The notes beneath the pieces are model-generated. The model worked only from the letters and a program-made list of their open reading frames with translations, was not told the origin of the DNA and did no database searches. Positions 35,232 to 45,144 of a stretch of 64,000 nt of DNA are shown here, one piece after another. Where the stretch lies: positions 62,001 to 126,000 of the forward strand of contig JAIVFJ010000183.1 of assembly GCA_025765615.1 (NCBI GenBank), read 5' to 3'. The translations under genes and the position numbers were made by a program. Positions within the stretch are counted from its first letter, which is position 1. Every line of letters begins with the position of its first letter. The stretch is from Zopfochytrium polystomum (lineage: Eukaryota > Chytridiomycota > Chytridiomycetes > Chytridiales > Chytridiaceae).

Positions 35232-37303
35232 GTCTCCTGCCCTCTTCGCCCACTCCCTCCCCCCACCACCCCTCTCGTTAGTTCCTCCCCCCAAAGACTT
35301 TGGTCAACTAGTTGCTCTCGCGTCGCTCGCATTGCTTTCTTTCACGCTTTTAGGAAGCCCTTACTCCCTCTTCTCGATGCGGCCCCCACCGCTCGGTTGA
35401 AGTGAGAAAACAAAAAAAAGAAGCAAGGAACAAAGAGCAGGGTCAAACGGAGTAATTGGTACAACAAGAAAAATAAAGGCGAGGGAGAAGGACAGCAAGC
35501 AACATGATTGTACATAAATGAGTATGATGACCTTGAGAAAGAAAGCAAGAAAGAAAGAAAGAAAGGAGGGAAGACAGAAGAAGACGGGCAAGAAAGCGAG
35601 CCAGCCAGCCAACCAGCCAGGCCCCTCAAGGAACTCCTCCACACGTTTGAGAAACAACAACTCAGCTTCAAAAAATTCCACTTTTGTTTGAAAGAGTAAA
35701 ATGATTTTTGTGGGACATTCTTTATTGGATGGACTGTCCATCAAGTGGTTGCTCAATGCTTTCTTTGCTTTACAGTTTTTGTCTCTAGTGTTAATGGATA
35801 GAAATTCGCACCTGTAGTAGTAAACAGGAATGTAGTAGCCAATCGCAATGTTGCCTGCTTGAGTCCCTGGTGGTGTGTAAGGCCAAGGCAAAAAATTCAG
35901 CAGCTGCTGCTGCTTGACCCCCACAATAAAGTGACCCCTTCCAAACAATTGCATTACAAGTGTAACAGTCTACTGTGAGTGAGTGAGTGGAAGGAGTGAA
36001 TGAAGTGGAGATGTGTGTTTGTGGGTGGTCCTTCTCCCCAACTTGGAGAGAAAGAGAAAAAACTCTGTTATGAATTATTGATACATAATGATGATATGCA
36101 CGCTGTAATAGTTGCTAGGCAAGCGTGACCGGCACAGGGTAAAAACCTCTCCTATATTATCTGCTTGAGCAGAGGAGGAGGAAAACTGTTGACACCGGGT
36201 TTCAGTTCCAATTAATACTCAGAGTATTTGTCAACAGCACAAGCCAGCACCCAGGTCTGCATTGGCAGTGGCTTGCTCTCCCATGGGCATCGTGAGAACT
36301 ATAACTGACAGTCACAATAGGTTCGGGTCCGTCTTGTGCCCCTTGCTGCTAACCAGTCAGTTCCGCCGAACAACAAGCTCAAGCAAATGCCTTTTGTTGC
36401 AATATCATCTAACAACTCAGTAGATTTCCGCACCTTTTTGGCGTGCAACACATGCATTGACCAGACACTCGTCCAATGCAAAGAAAAAAGCCAAAGATTC
36501 AGTGTCCTTGTTTTTTGAGCAACACCAACTCCTTTGCTTCAATTTTTCCATTCTTTTGGCATTTTTGTTCATGGTATGAAACAAATTCATATTCTACACG
36601 TCATTATTCCAGGCAAGCTCTTTGGGGTGACCTGTTTGGCTTACTTTCGTGGAAACAACAGCTTTTGAAAGTTCATCTGTTTCATTCTGATGACGAAATA
36701 GATGAAATCTGGGTGCTCTTGACACTGATTCAACCTACTCAGTTGGGCTCATTGTGTCCTGCTCACCCTCTGCAAGTAGTCAGCAATGTTCCTCTCAAAC
36801 TGATCTGTGGGGTCTCCCTAAAAGCTCTCTCAGTTGTGACTATGTTGTAATATTGGCCCCCTATATTTATTTTTATCTTTATTACCATTCGTCACATCCC
36901 CTCACAGGCTCTTGTGTTTATCACTATAAAAGAGCATCCTGTGTTCCTTGTGCTGAGTGGGCCTAAACACAAGGGGCTCACCCCTTATTCATTCTTATTT
37001 TCACTCATTTTCCTTTTTCTCTCATTTTCCCACCTTTCAATCCACTATCCCTGCACTGATGTGGCCTCAAAGCCTCAAATTATGTTCACCTCAAATTTGG
37101 AGGCATCAGCGACACTGGGTGGAGGGAGTGTGGCTGAAAGAGTGATTCATCCTTCCAAATTGTAAGAGGAATTGATTCTGGTTGTTTCGCCTAATTTTCA
37201 AAATTTTTCCCACTATGTAGACTTAATTTTTAGTCCGAGAACGAAGATTGCCACTTACTAGTGCAATTTGAATCATTATCATAATATGAAAGAGCTTATT
37301 GGC
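34925..37303. other. AT-rich intergenic sequence, poly-T and GA-rich tracts
   Basis: A T tract at about 35198-35231 and CT-rich leader-like sequence are followed by GAAAGAAA repeats near 35535-35575 and AGCC repeats at 35599-35620. From 35700 to 37300 GC content drops and no conserved frame is seen. A small nested palindrome at 36186-36237 is listed separately. Confidence 0.5.
36186..36237. repeat. Nested palindromes
   Basis: A perfect 9-bp inverted repeat, CTGTTGACA at 36186-36194 and TGTCAACAG at 36229-36237, brackets 34 bases. Inside lies a second perfect palindrome, AATACTC-A-GAGTATT, at about 36213-36227. The outer repeat resembles transposon termini. The whole could be a miniature element end or a protein-binding site. 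Confidence 0.6.
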
Positions 37304-37612
37304 TTTTTTTATTTTTATTTTTTTTTATATTGTTCCAGCCCTGAAGGGCCGACGGGAAGAGAAAGCACCATCAATGGTGAATCATTATAGACTACGTCCA
37401 GGTTTTACCTCGGCAAACCCACCCTATGCACTACAGACTTACAGGGGTTGTCAGGCATCTCCACGGCACCACTCCTTGTGATTCAAGACTGTACTATTTC
37501 TTGTTGCCTTCAACAGCTGGCGTCGTGATTTGAACCCTGGGCCCTTGAGTGACAGATACCCAGACCCCCCATGCTTTCCCAGCTAGGCTCTTGTTGTTAT
37601 GAATCACCCTCT

Positions 37613-37702
37613 GGAAACCTCTGGAACCTTCTAGAACATTCCTTCATGGAACCTTCTAAAACATTCCTTCATGGAACCTTGTGGAACCTTCTGGAACCTT
37701 CT
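37613..37702 (+). promoter_or_regulatory. Heat-shock-element arrays inside the solo LTR
   Basis: Units of nGAAn and nTTCn alternate every 5 bp, which is the binding pattern of heat-shock factor. Perfect four-unit arrays lie at 37623-37642 and 37683-37702, with imperfect units between, arising from tandem copies of a ~25-bp repeat starting tggaaccttc. They sit about 110-190 bp upstream of the TATA box. Confidence 0.7.
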
Positions 37703-37814
37703 TTGCTTTCCTGACTTGTCTTGTTGTCATTGGTATCATTGGTATCATTGTATTACTAATTGCTCTTTCTGGGACTTTCTTCTTTGAGTCTTGACAAAGA
37801 AGACTCTCCAAAGG

Positions 37815-37822
37815 TATAAAAG
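37815..37822 (+). promoter_or_regulatory. TATA box of the solo LTR
   Basis: TATAAAAG at 37815-37822, in the position expected of an LTR polymerase II promoter (U3), about 110 bases before the LTR end. Confidence 0.7.
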
Positions 37823-37958
37823 GGGGATGGGGGGACCTGTCCCATCCCTCAAGTGAATTATTGTTTCCAATACAATCATCACTCCTCTCAGTTCCTTGTC
37901 TGCCTTGTCCTGTCCTGCCCTGTTCCTGACACTTGTGAGGGGGAAAGAGCTAATTGGC

Positions 37959-38260
37959 TCCTTGGTTACAAATGGGTCGGTGTAGCCTTGGAGCCCCCTC
38001 TTGTTTATATGTGTACATAATCAAGCAAATGCTTCTTATCTCTTACCTTTTCTTCCATGTCAGTGTTTCCTTTTTCATTCTTCCTTCCTTTCATTTTTCT
38101 TCAAACACTTTTCTTCCTTTCTTCTTTCTTTCTTTTTCTCTTTCCTAATGCCACTCTCCATATAATAGCTGCCCTTGGAGAAGCAATCTCTTAAATCTCA
38201 ATTATACAACCAACCCAACCAATAAATGCCATTTCTAAGAATTTAGATTTGCACAACTAC
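37959..38260 (+). repeat. Dispersed repeat, copy A
   Basis: This stretch is a diverged relative of 46005-46470. Shared landmarks in the same order are a GGTCGgTgTAGCC/GGTCGatATAGCC block, CTTGTTTATA, GTCAGTG, TTTTTCTTCAAACACTTT, TGCCAC..CC.TATAA.AG..GCC, GGAGA.GCA, and ATGCC.TTTCTAAG. The A copy received the SINE/LTR insertion at its left edge. No coding capacity is seen, and the class is unknown. Confidence 0.65.
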
Positions 38261-39498
38261 TATCAGCACCCCTCTGAACCTTGCTTTCCCCTCTTTTTGA
38301 AGGAAACCTGCATGGGCCTTCCAACCTGCGACTGCAGTCGCAGGGTTGATAACAATTCACACGAGTATACCTTGCTGTGAGAAACGCTCAGGGAGAACCT
38401 CTGACCATCCAAAATGCACTGTGATGCGGCAGCGAGATAGGACTCATGTTGTGTACTGACGATGGAGGCAAGGACACCAATGCTGCGAGGTGACAATGGA
38501 TTGTGAGAAAGAACTCCGTCACCGATGGAGGCAAGCTAGAGTGTCGATGCCGCACAGCGACATCAGGATGCCGTAGGACGCCATCGTCAACAACAATGGG
38601 GAGAGAGGGAACCCTGAAGTAACGATGACAGGAGCAAGATAGAATGTTGATGACTTAGAGTTGACGGTAGGATGGAGGTTGGATGCTTCGAGTATTCCAC
38701 ATTTGCAGATGTCTACCTACACCCAAAAAAATGGCGATCCAAAAGAGCTGGCTGTCACAAGAAATCTGTGTGTGCAATGCGCAGCTGTTGGCTGGAGGGT
38801 GGTACCTCTGGGCCACTATTGGCACCCTATTTCGTTGATTTGACACTTCCTTTTTTCACAAGCAAAAGGACAAATTGGATTCACATCACATTGCAGAAAT
38901 GATAGGGCTGCAACATATCAAACTTTGACAATGAATCAGCTCACTATTGGTTGGGCCCTCATAACTGTACCAGTGAAGAGTTCGGTTTTTGTGAAAATAT
39001 TGGCACAGGCACGCTAACCAAGTGATTCTTCGGACAAGGTGGTTTGGCTCACTCAATACACAAAATAAAAATGAAAAATATTTAAAACAACTTTCGAAAG
39101 TACTTTGAACCAACTTGTTTCTTACCTCACCACATAAAAATTAAACAACAGAACATTCGTGGGGCGTCCTGTTTGTCTGTCTCTCCAGCGGCAGCGGCGG
39201 TCTGCCAGCGTCACTGGGCGCGGTGGCACACGCTCAACCGTTTTCGGCCCGAGATGACTGCGACAGAGAGACTGAATGACAAAGACACGCAAGAGACAGA
39301 GAAAGAGACAGAGACAGAGACGATGCAGGCGAAGAGACAGACTGGCCATAGAGGAGAGCGCTTGTGAGTTCTCTCTCTCTGTCTCTCTCTCTCTCTCTCT
39401 CGCCGTCGTTTGTTGTCGCTCCCGCCCCGCTCACCTTGGCCTTCACTCCGCGCTCCCCTTAATATCCCTTCCCCCGCCCCCTTGTCCTCGCTCGCCTC
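38261..39498. other. Gene-free stretch before the LiaF-like gene
   Basis: Short frames only. GACA-type repeats occur at 39285-39325 and a CT tract at 39368-39402, just before the next start codon. Nothing else is recognised. Confidence 0.5.
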
Positions 39499-42400
39499 AT
39501 GGCTGCCGCCGATTTGTCGGCGTCGTCGACGTCATCGGCCGGTCCCGTCTCTCGCAGGGATCGCTCTCGCAATGACGACGACGACTACATGAACGCTGTT
39601 GGTGGTGGTAGTGGCCGTCGTCGTGCCGGCCGTGGGACGGAGGATCGGGAGGACCACGGCGACGGCGATGGCGGCGAAGAAAAACAAGAGGCGCAGGGGG
39701 ATGAGGAGCGGTCATGGCAGCAGCAGCATCAGTCGCCGTCGACGGCGACAGAATCTGGGCCAGTCACTGCGACGGCATCATCGACCGCCGCAGCAGCAGC
39801 AGCAGCAGCAACATCGTCCACTCCAGCATCAACTTGGTCTGGCTCGACACCTTCAACGCCCTCACGCCCTGCGCCACGGCTCCCACCACCGCTGCTACCA
39901 CCACCACTACTACCACCACAGCCCGCCCACCCCGGTGCCCCTCCGCCGCCACTGCTCCCACCGCCGTTCCCCGTTTTCCAAGACCCCTCCATGTCTGTGC
40001 TGCTCCCCTCGGCACCGTACACCTCGCTGTCGCTCACCTCTTCAGCATCGACTGCTGTCGACGGCGGCTCGGTTGGCCGACGAAAGGGCAAACATCACGC
40101 AAACCCTGCTCGTGGAGACGGCATCGCAAACCCTGCCTTGACCTCCCTGCTCCCTCTGGACGTTGCCTCGCGCCGCCTTACGACCATGGGCGACTACTTT
40201 TGGTGAGGCGTACGAGCGATTTCTAGTGTTGTTTTTGGGGTGATGGGCCTTCATGCAACGGATCCTTGCGGTCCAGAATTAGTTTACTCTTTCGCTCCCT
40301 ACCCTCCCCCACCCGCTAGGAAGGCGATGACATCACTTGCGGCAGCGTTCCCGATCCTCACTCAGGTAGAAAACTCACTCCAAATCTACTTGCTCCACAA
40401 CCGTCCCTTCGACGGCGGGCCCATCACCACAGACGATCTCATCGTCGATCTCGGCAGCCGCGACCGCTCTGACAATATCCCTGGAATCGAGTTTGTTCTG
40501 GCTCCCCTCCGCAGCGAGGAGGTGGCTCGGGTGGGCACACAACCCGGCCTCGCCGTACTCCCGATCGCCTGGAGGCTGCGGCCAGACTACACCGTCCTCC
40601 CGATCGAATACGCCGTCGTTGTCACCGACTCGCTCGACTTTGAGGTCTACGAGACGGCCGTCTCGCACCCGCAGCTCCCCGAGCTCTTGCAAAAGCTCTT
40701 TGTCATCCTCCGCATGTACAACGGCTGGGACGTGTGTGGCCTTAAGCTCAAACTGCCGTCCCGCCCGCACGACTCGGCCGTCCGCTTCGTCGAGGAGGTG
40801 TCCATCCCCGAGACTCGTGAGCTCGTGTGGCGGTTTGACCTTGAGCAGCACGCCGGCGCGGGCGACGAGATGCAGCAAGCCATTGCGAGGAGCGGCCGTG
40901 CGGGTGCCAGTTGGACGCCGGACCTGCATCGCCTCTACACCAGCGATCGAGCGCTGCACAAAAGGGGGCAGCTGCAGAGGCTGCAGCACCTCCTGGCTTC
41001 GTCCGCTTCCTCCCTGTTCCACTCAACGTCCACCGTCGTCAACCCCGCCGACGCGGAGCTGACCGTACCGCTGCTCCGCGCCGACGTGCAGCGCTCCACA
41101 GACCGCGGGGTCTACATGGTAGACGTGGACATGCCGCTCTCGATCCCAAGCAAGAAGCCGATATTCTACTTGATCGGCGGCCGGCGCTCGCGAAAGCTGA
41201 TGCGGAGAATCCACGCCGCCATGCCGGCCGACACTCGATATCCGATCGTCCCGAGGACCGGTCGGGACCTTTACAGCGAGCGCGCAAAGGTCTTGCCCCA
41301 GTCGCTGGACTTTCCTGGGACGGGGTTTTTCGACATGCTGATATTTCGCAACTTTCCGGCCGAGCAGTTCCACCCGCGGCGGTGGTCGGCCAGTCTGGCG
41401 ATCTCCCTTGCCATGATCGATTTCGGACAGGGGCAGCTCGTTCCCGGTGAAACATCTATAAACTTGTTGATGGTTGCGTCGTCTATAGAAATCTTGGTAC
41501 CCAGTGGCGTAGAAGTGCGAGTTAGAATCAGTGGCCACCTCTCCAGGTAAAAGAAAAAAGAAGCCTTTTCTTCTTTTTAAAGTTGCTCGACCAAGTTTAA
41601 TCTTGCGTGTCCTCTGCGTTTAGGATCACGGACGAAAGGCAGGAAGCGCCTGTCGACGTCCCTTACGCGATATTAATCCAGGGCTATTCGCTCTGTTCGA
41701 CCGTCTACCTCCGAACGTCGCAGGCCCCAATCGTCTACCCGGCAGTTTTGGATCCCGAAGTCGCACTAAAGGTAGCGGAGACGGAAAGCGCGGCGGCGTC
41801 GGCTGCGGCGGGGCTGTCGTCGCCGCCGCCGCCGCCGAGCTGGAGGGCTGTCGCGCCCGCGGCGACCGTTTTCAAGGACGGCAGCGCCTTTGGGAAAGAG
41901 TCAGCAAGGTCCTCAGGTTCTGCGCCGCCACCGCCGCCACCGCCACCGCCTTCGGTTGAGGTGCTTGTTGGAAATGAGTCTTTCGGCAACAAGGACTCCT
42001 CTTCGGCCGACACCAGCAGCAAAAGCACCACGCTAGATTCCCCCGATTCTCCCGCCTCTCCCGACTCCCCCGATTCCCCCGATTCCCCCGATTCACCCGA
42101 TTCACCCGATTCACCCGCTTCCTCCGCCGACTCCGTCGCTGCCGCCGCCGCTGCTTCTGCTTCAGCTGCTGGCAGCGGCGGCAGCGGTGGCGGCGACGGC
42201 GGTAACCGACCGGTGGAGGTTGTAGCGTGGCTGTCCAACTACGACGAGCGGCCTTCGTACGCGGTGTTTCCGCGGTGCCTCATGTTCCACGGGTTCTGGT
42301 CCAACATCTTTCTGGACCTGTCGGGCGTGCGGTTCGAGCCAGGCGTGTCGATCCTCGTCCTTGCGCTGACGACGACGACGTTTGAGCTGATCGTGCCTCC

Positions 42401-42984
42401 CGGAGTGAATGTGGACGTGGAGGCGAGACGAACGCTGAGCAGGCAAGTGATCCTTTTTCTTTTCCCTTCTTTTCCTTTTCAGCCTCTCTTCCTCGCCCTC
42501 CCTACCCTTTCAGCAGCTTTGTGTTTGCCGTCCACCGTCACCCGTCCATTGCCCACTTTTTCTTCAACAATTGCATAAATGTTTCCAACCAATTGCACGC
42601 GTGCGCACGCACAGCCACTCGCTTTGTGCATCCTTTTATTTATTTATTTATTTATTATTGTTATTATTATTTATTTATTTTTCACCTCCAACGACACTGA
42701 TGTGTGTTTTGTACTTTTGACCTGACCTGACCCGAACCGTCCCTCATTCTTATTGGTGCAGCATCGAGGACAACCGGGTCGCGGGCAACCAGGCGACGAG
42801 CGCGTCGACGCTCATGGTGCACGGCAAGATCCGGGCGTCCTTTGTGACGGTGCGGACGGGGGCGGCCGCGCCGTCGTCGTCGTCGTCATCGTCGTCGTCG
42901 TCGTCTTCTTCTTCTTCTTCTTCTTCTTCTTTGTTGTCGGCGGTCGCTGCGGCTGCGGCGGGTGGACGGCGCACAACGGAATAA
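39499..42984 (+). CDS. Large protein with two LiaF-like beta segments
   Basis: Four exons, 39499-40202, 40320-41546, 41624-42442 and 42762-42984, total 2,973 nt or 990 residues. The first ~230 residues are disordered (acidic, then Pro/Ser/Ala-rich). Exon 2 is well-ordered alpha/beta sequence. It ends with INLLMVASSIEILVPSGVEV, resembling the C-terminal beta domain of bacterial LiaF/cell-wall-response proteins. Exon 3 ends with a second copy of the same pattern, SILVLALTTTTFELIVPPGV, preceded by LMFHGFWSNIFLDLSGVRF. Between them is a tandem of PDSPDSP repeats (42040-42120). The intron after 42442 has a GC donor (AG|GCAAGT). A Ser-rich tail comes from a TCG/TCT microsatellite. The LiaF link is by pattern only. 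Confidence 0.7.
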
Positions 42985-43087
42985 ATTCACGCTGCCAAAG
43001 AGTGTTTTAACGAGGTTGCGATGAGGCAGACAGCCGATTCACGAAACGCTGGAGATGGAGAGAGAGAGAGGGAGAGAGAGAGAGAGA

Positions 43088-43176
<89 letters not shown>

Positions 43177-43216
43177 AAAGTAATAAATAAACAAATAAAT
43201 AAATAAAAAGAAGGAA

Positions 43217-43253
<37 letters not shown>

Positions 43254-43341
43254 CCACAGCCACCGCCGATCGTCGTCACACCGAAACAATCACACAACAC
43301 TCACCGTCTGCGCCCACGTCCAACCAACAACAACAACAACG
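42985..43341. repeat. Intergenic with long (GA)n and (AGCC)n microsatellites
   Basis: A (GA)n-rich tract extends over 43054-43176 with few interruptions, then AAAT units (43177-43208) and nine AGCC units (43215-43252). CAA repeats precede the next ATG. No gene is seen. The AGCC unit recurs near 30560, 35600 and (as GGCT) 51650, so slippage of this tetramer is common here. Confidence 0.85.
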
Positions 43342-45037
43342 ATGTACTACCTGAAACCCTACATCGAGCCAGCGATCGAGAGTGAGTAGTGGCAGGAGTA
43401 GTAGTAGTAGCAGTAGTAGCAGCAGTAGCAGTAGTGACGCACCTTAACGCGGCATTCATTCACTCATTCACTCATTCTTGCTCACACTCTCATTTCACAC
43501 ACACAAACACACACAAACACACACAAACACACACTCACACACACGCACGCACGCACGCGCACACACTCACATGTTCCCCCTATTAACGACAACCAACAAC
43601 TACAACAACATCCCCCAGTCGCCAAAGAAGCCGGCGCGCTGATCCGCACCGCCTTCCACGACCGCTCGCTCCAGGGTCCATTCGGCGCCGCCGAGTTCAA
43701 GACGTCCGCCGCCGACCTCGTCACCGCGACCCGACCGCGCCGTCGAGCAGCTCGTCTTTACCCGCCTGCGCGCACTGTTCCCGGACCACGCCTTTGTCGG
43801 CGAGGAGAGCTACGACGCGAGCGAGAAGAAGCCGCTGTCGGATCAGCCCACTTGGGTCGTGGATCCGGTCGACGGTGAGTTTGTATGCGTGTGTGTGTGT
43901 GTGTGCGTGTGTGTGGATACTGCGCTTGCAAGGGAACAAGAAGGAGAGAGAGGGAGAGCGCGGCGAGTCGCGCGTACTCTCGCGATGCGCGCTAGCGAGT
44001 GTGCGTTGTTTGGGCATGCATGGCACGCGCAAGCGTGCCAAGCGAGAGAATGAGCGAGGAAGAGAGAGTACACGCACGCAAAGTGTGCGAGCGAGCGGGT
44101 TTCGTGGGCATCCTTGGCAAGCAAAGGCGTGCCGAGTGGGAGAACAGAGATGGGGAGAGACGGCGCGTCGCACACGCACGCGAAGCGTGCGAGTCAGCGA
44201 GTGTCGGAAGCGTGGCACGCGCGCAATCGCGCCGAGCGCACAAACATGCGAAGCGTGCGAGCAAGAGTTCGAGTTGAAGGGAGAGAGGAGCGCGTCTTTG
44301 CTGTCAGCGACAACGCCGGGATAATAACTAACCTCAACCCATAAACCAAAAAATAAATTAAAAACAAAATCCAAGGCACCACCAACTTTGTCCACGGCCT
44401 CCCGTTTGTGGCCGTCTCGATCGCTCTCCTCGTCGAAAAGGAGCCCATCGTCGGCGTCGTGTACAACCCGATCCTCGACGAGCTCTACCACGCCGGCGAG
44501 TCACTCGGCGCGTACCTCAACGGCACACGGCTACCCCTCCACCAGGTCGCCCCCACGGTGCCCGCGCCGACGCTCGCCACCTCGCTGCTGGCGACAGAGT
44601 ACGGCTACGAGCGCGACGCGCCGCGCGTCGACGCAAAGGTGGGCGCGGTGCGGTCCCTGCTGGTCAACGCGAAGGCCAGGTCGATCCGCTCGCTCGGCTC
44701 GGCGGCGCTCGAGGCCTGCCTGGTCGCGAGGGGCACGTTCGACGCCTGGTGGGAGGCCGGCGTCCACATGTGGGACGTGGCCGCCGCCGCCATCATCGTG
44801 CGCGAGGCCGGCGGCGTCGCGGTCAACTTTGCGCCGCGCAACACACTGCGGCGAAGGGCGCCGACGACCGGGCCGGCCGGGACGGCGGATGTGACGCCGA
44901 CGCGCGAGTTTCTAGACGTTGCGGACCGGCGGTTCGTGTTTGTGCGCGGGTTCGGCGAGGGCAGGGAGGCCGAGCAGGACGCGTACGTGCGTGAGCTGCG
45001 GTCGCACCTTGCGCCCATCGACTTTGAGCGGGACTGA
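43342..45037 (+). CDS. Inositol monophosphatase-like phosphatase, one-base frameshift
   Basis: Lithium-sensitive metal-dependent phosphatase fold (inositol monophosphatase or related sugar/nucleotide phosphatase). Exons 43342-43381, 43619-43874 and 44376-45037. Motifs in order: EAGALIRTAF, DLVTAT-RAVEQLV, FVGEES (metal-binding Glu), WVVDPVDGTTNFVHGLPFV across the second intron, and AGVHMWDVAAAAIIVREAGG. The usual WDxAAG has Ala in place of Gly. The exons total 958 nt, one too many. A run of three C at 43730-43732 in the DLVTATDRAV block carries one extra base, and without it the gene is exactly 319 codons. Either an assembly error or a recent inactivating insertion. The second intron (501 nt) holds hairpin repeats. 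Confidence 0.85.
43945..44250. repeat. Three diverged ~100-bp tandem units rich in hairpins, inside an intron
   Basis: Within the second intron of the phosphatase gene, roughly three units (about 43950-44060, 44060-44150 and 44150-44245) each show GAGAG, then GCGCG hairpin sequence, then GAGCGAG. Perfect stems include TGGCACGC-GCAA-GCGTGCCA (44021-44040) and CGCACGC-GAA-GCGTGCG (44175-44191). A near-perfect one lies at about 44073-44090. Unit-to-unit changes often preserve pairing. Confidence 0.6.
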
Positions 45038-45112
45038 AGGCAAAAGGGGCGGCAAGAAAATACTGAAGTGAAGCGGGCGGACTTCTTATTTCTGTTGCTC
45101 TTCTTTGTTTCT

Positions 45113-45144
<32 letters not shown>

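Larger units (their letters stand above)
37595..37931 (+). mobile_element. Solo LTR (337 bp) with perfect 5-bp target duplication
   Basis: The element starts TGTTATGAAT and ends CCTGACA (TGT...ACA ends). It is flanked on both sides by CTTGT (37590-37594 and 37932-37936), the 5-bp duplication made by retroviral-type integrases. No internal coding sequence remains, so it is the product of LTR-LTR recombination. It interrupts the SINE-like element. It carries heat-shock-type repeats and a TATA box, listed next. Confidence 0.82.
37288..37958 (-). mobile_element. SINE-like retroposon with 16-bp target duplication, split by a solo LTR
   Basis: GAAAGAGCTTATTGGC (37288-37303) and GAAAGAGCTAATTGGC (37943-37958) are 16-bp direct repeats with one mismatch. 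They bracket an element whose minus strand starts with RNA polymerase III promoter boxes (A-box-like TAGCTGGGAAAGC at 37585-37573, B box GGTTCAAATC at 37536-37527). It ends in an A-rich tail (complement of 37304-37330). Removing the solo LTR at 37595-37931 and its 5-bp duplication leaves roughly 297 bp. A tRNA-like head, A-rich tail and long target duplication are the hallmarks of a SINE mobilised by a LINE. Confidence 0.7.

Noticed and set aside
36317..36327. B-box-like GGTTCGGGTCC, possible tRNA gene
   Set aside because: No A box at tRNA spacing on the same strand and no cloverleaf could be drawn.
44021..44040. GNRA-looped stem as a functional RNA element
   Set aside because: One perfect hairpin in a repeat array is not evidence of an RNA gene; kept only as part of the tandem-repeat observation.
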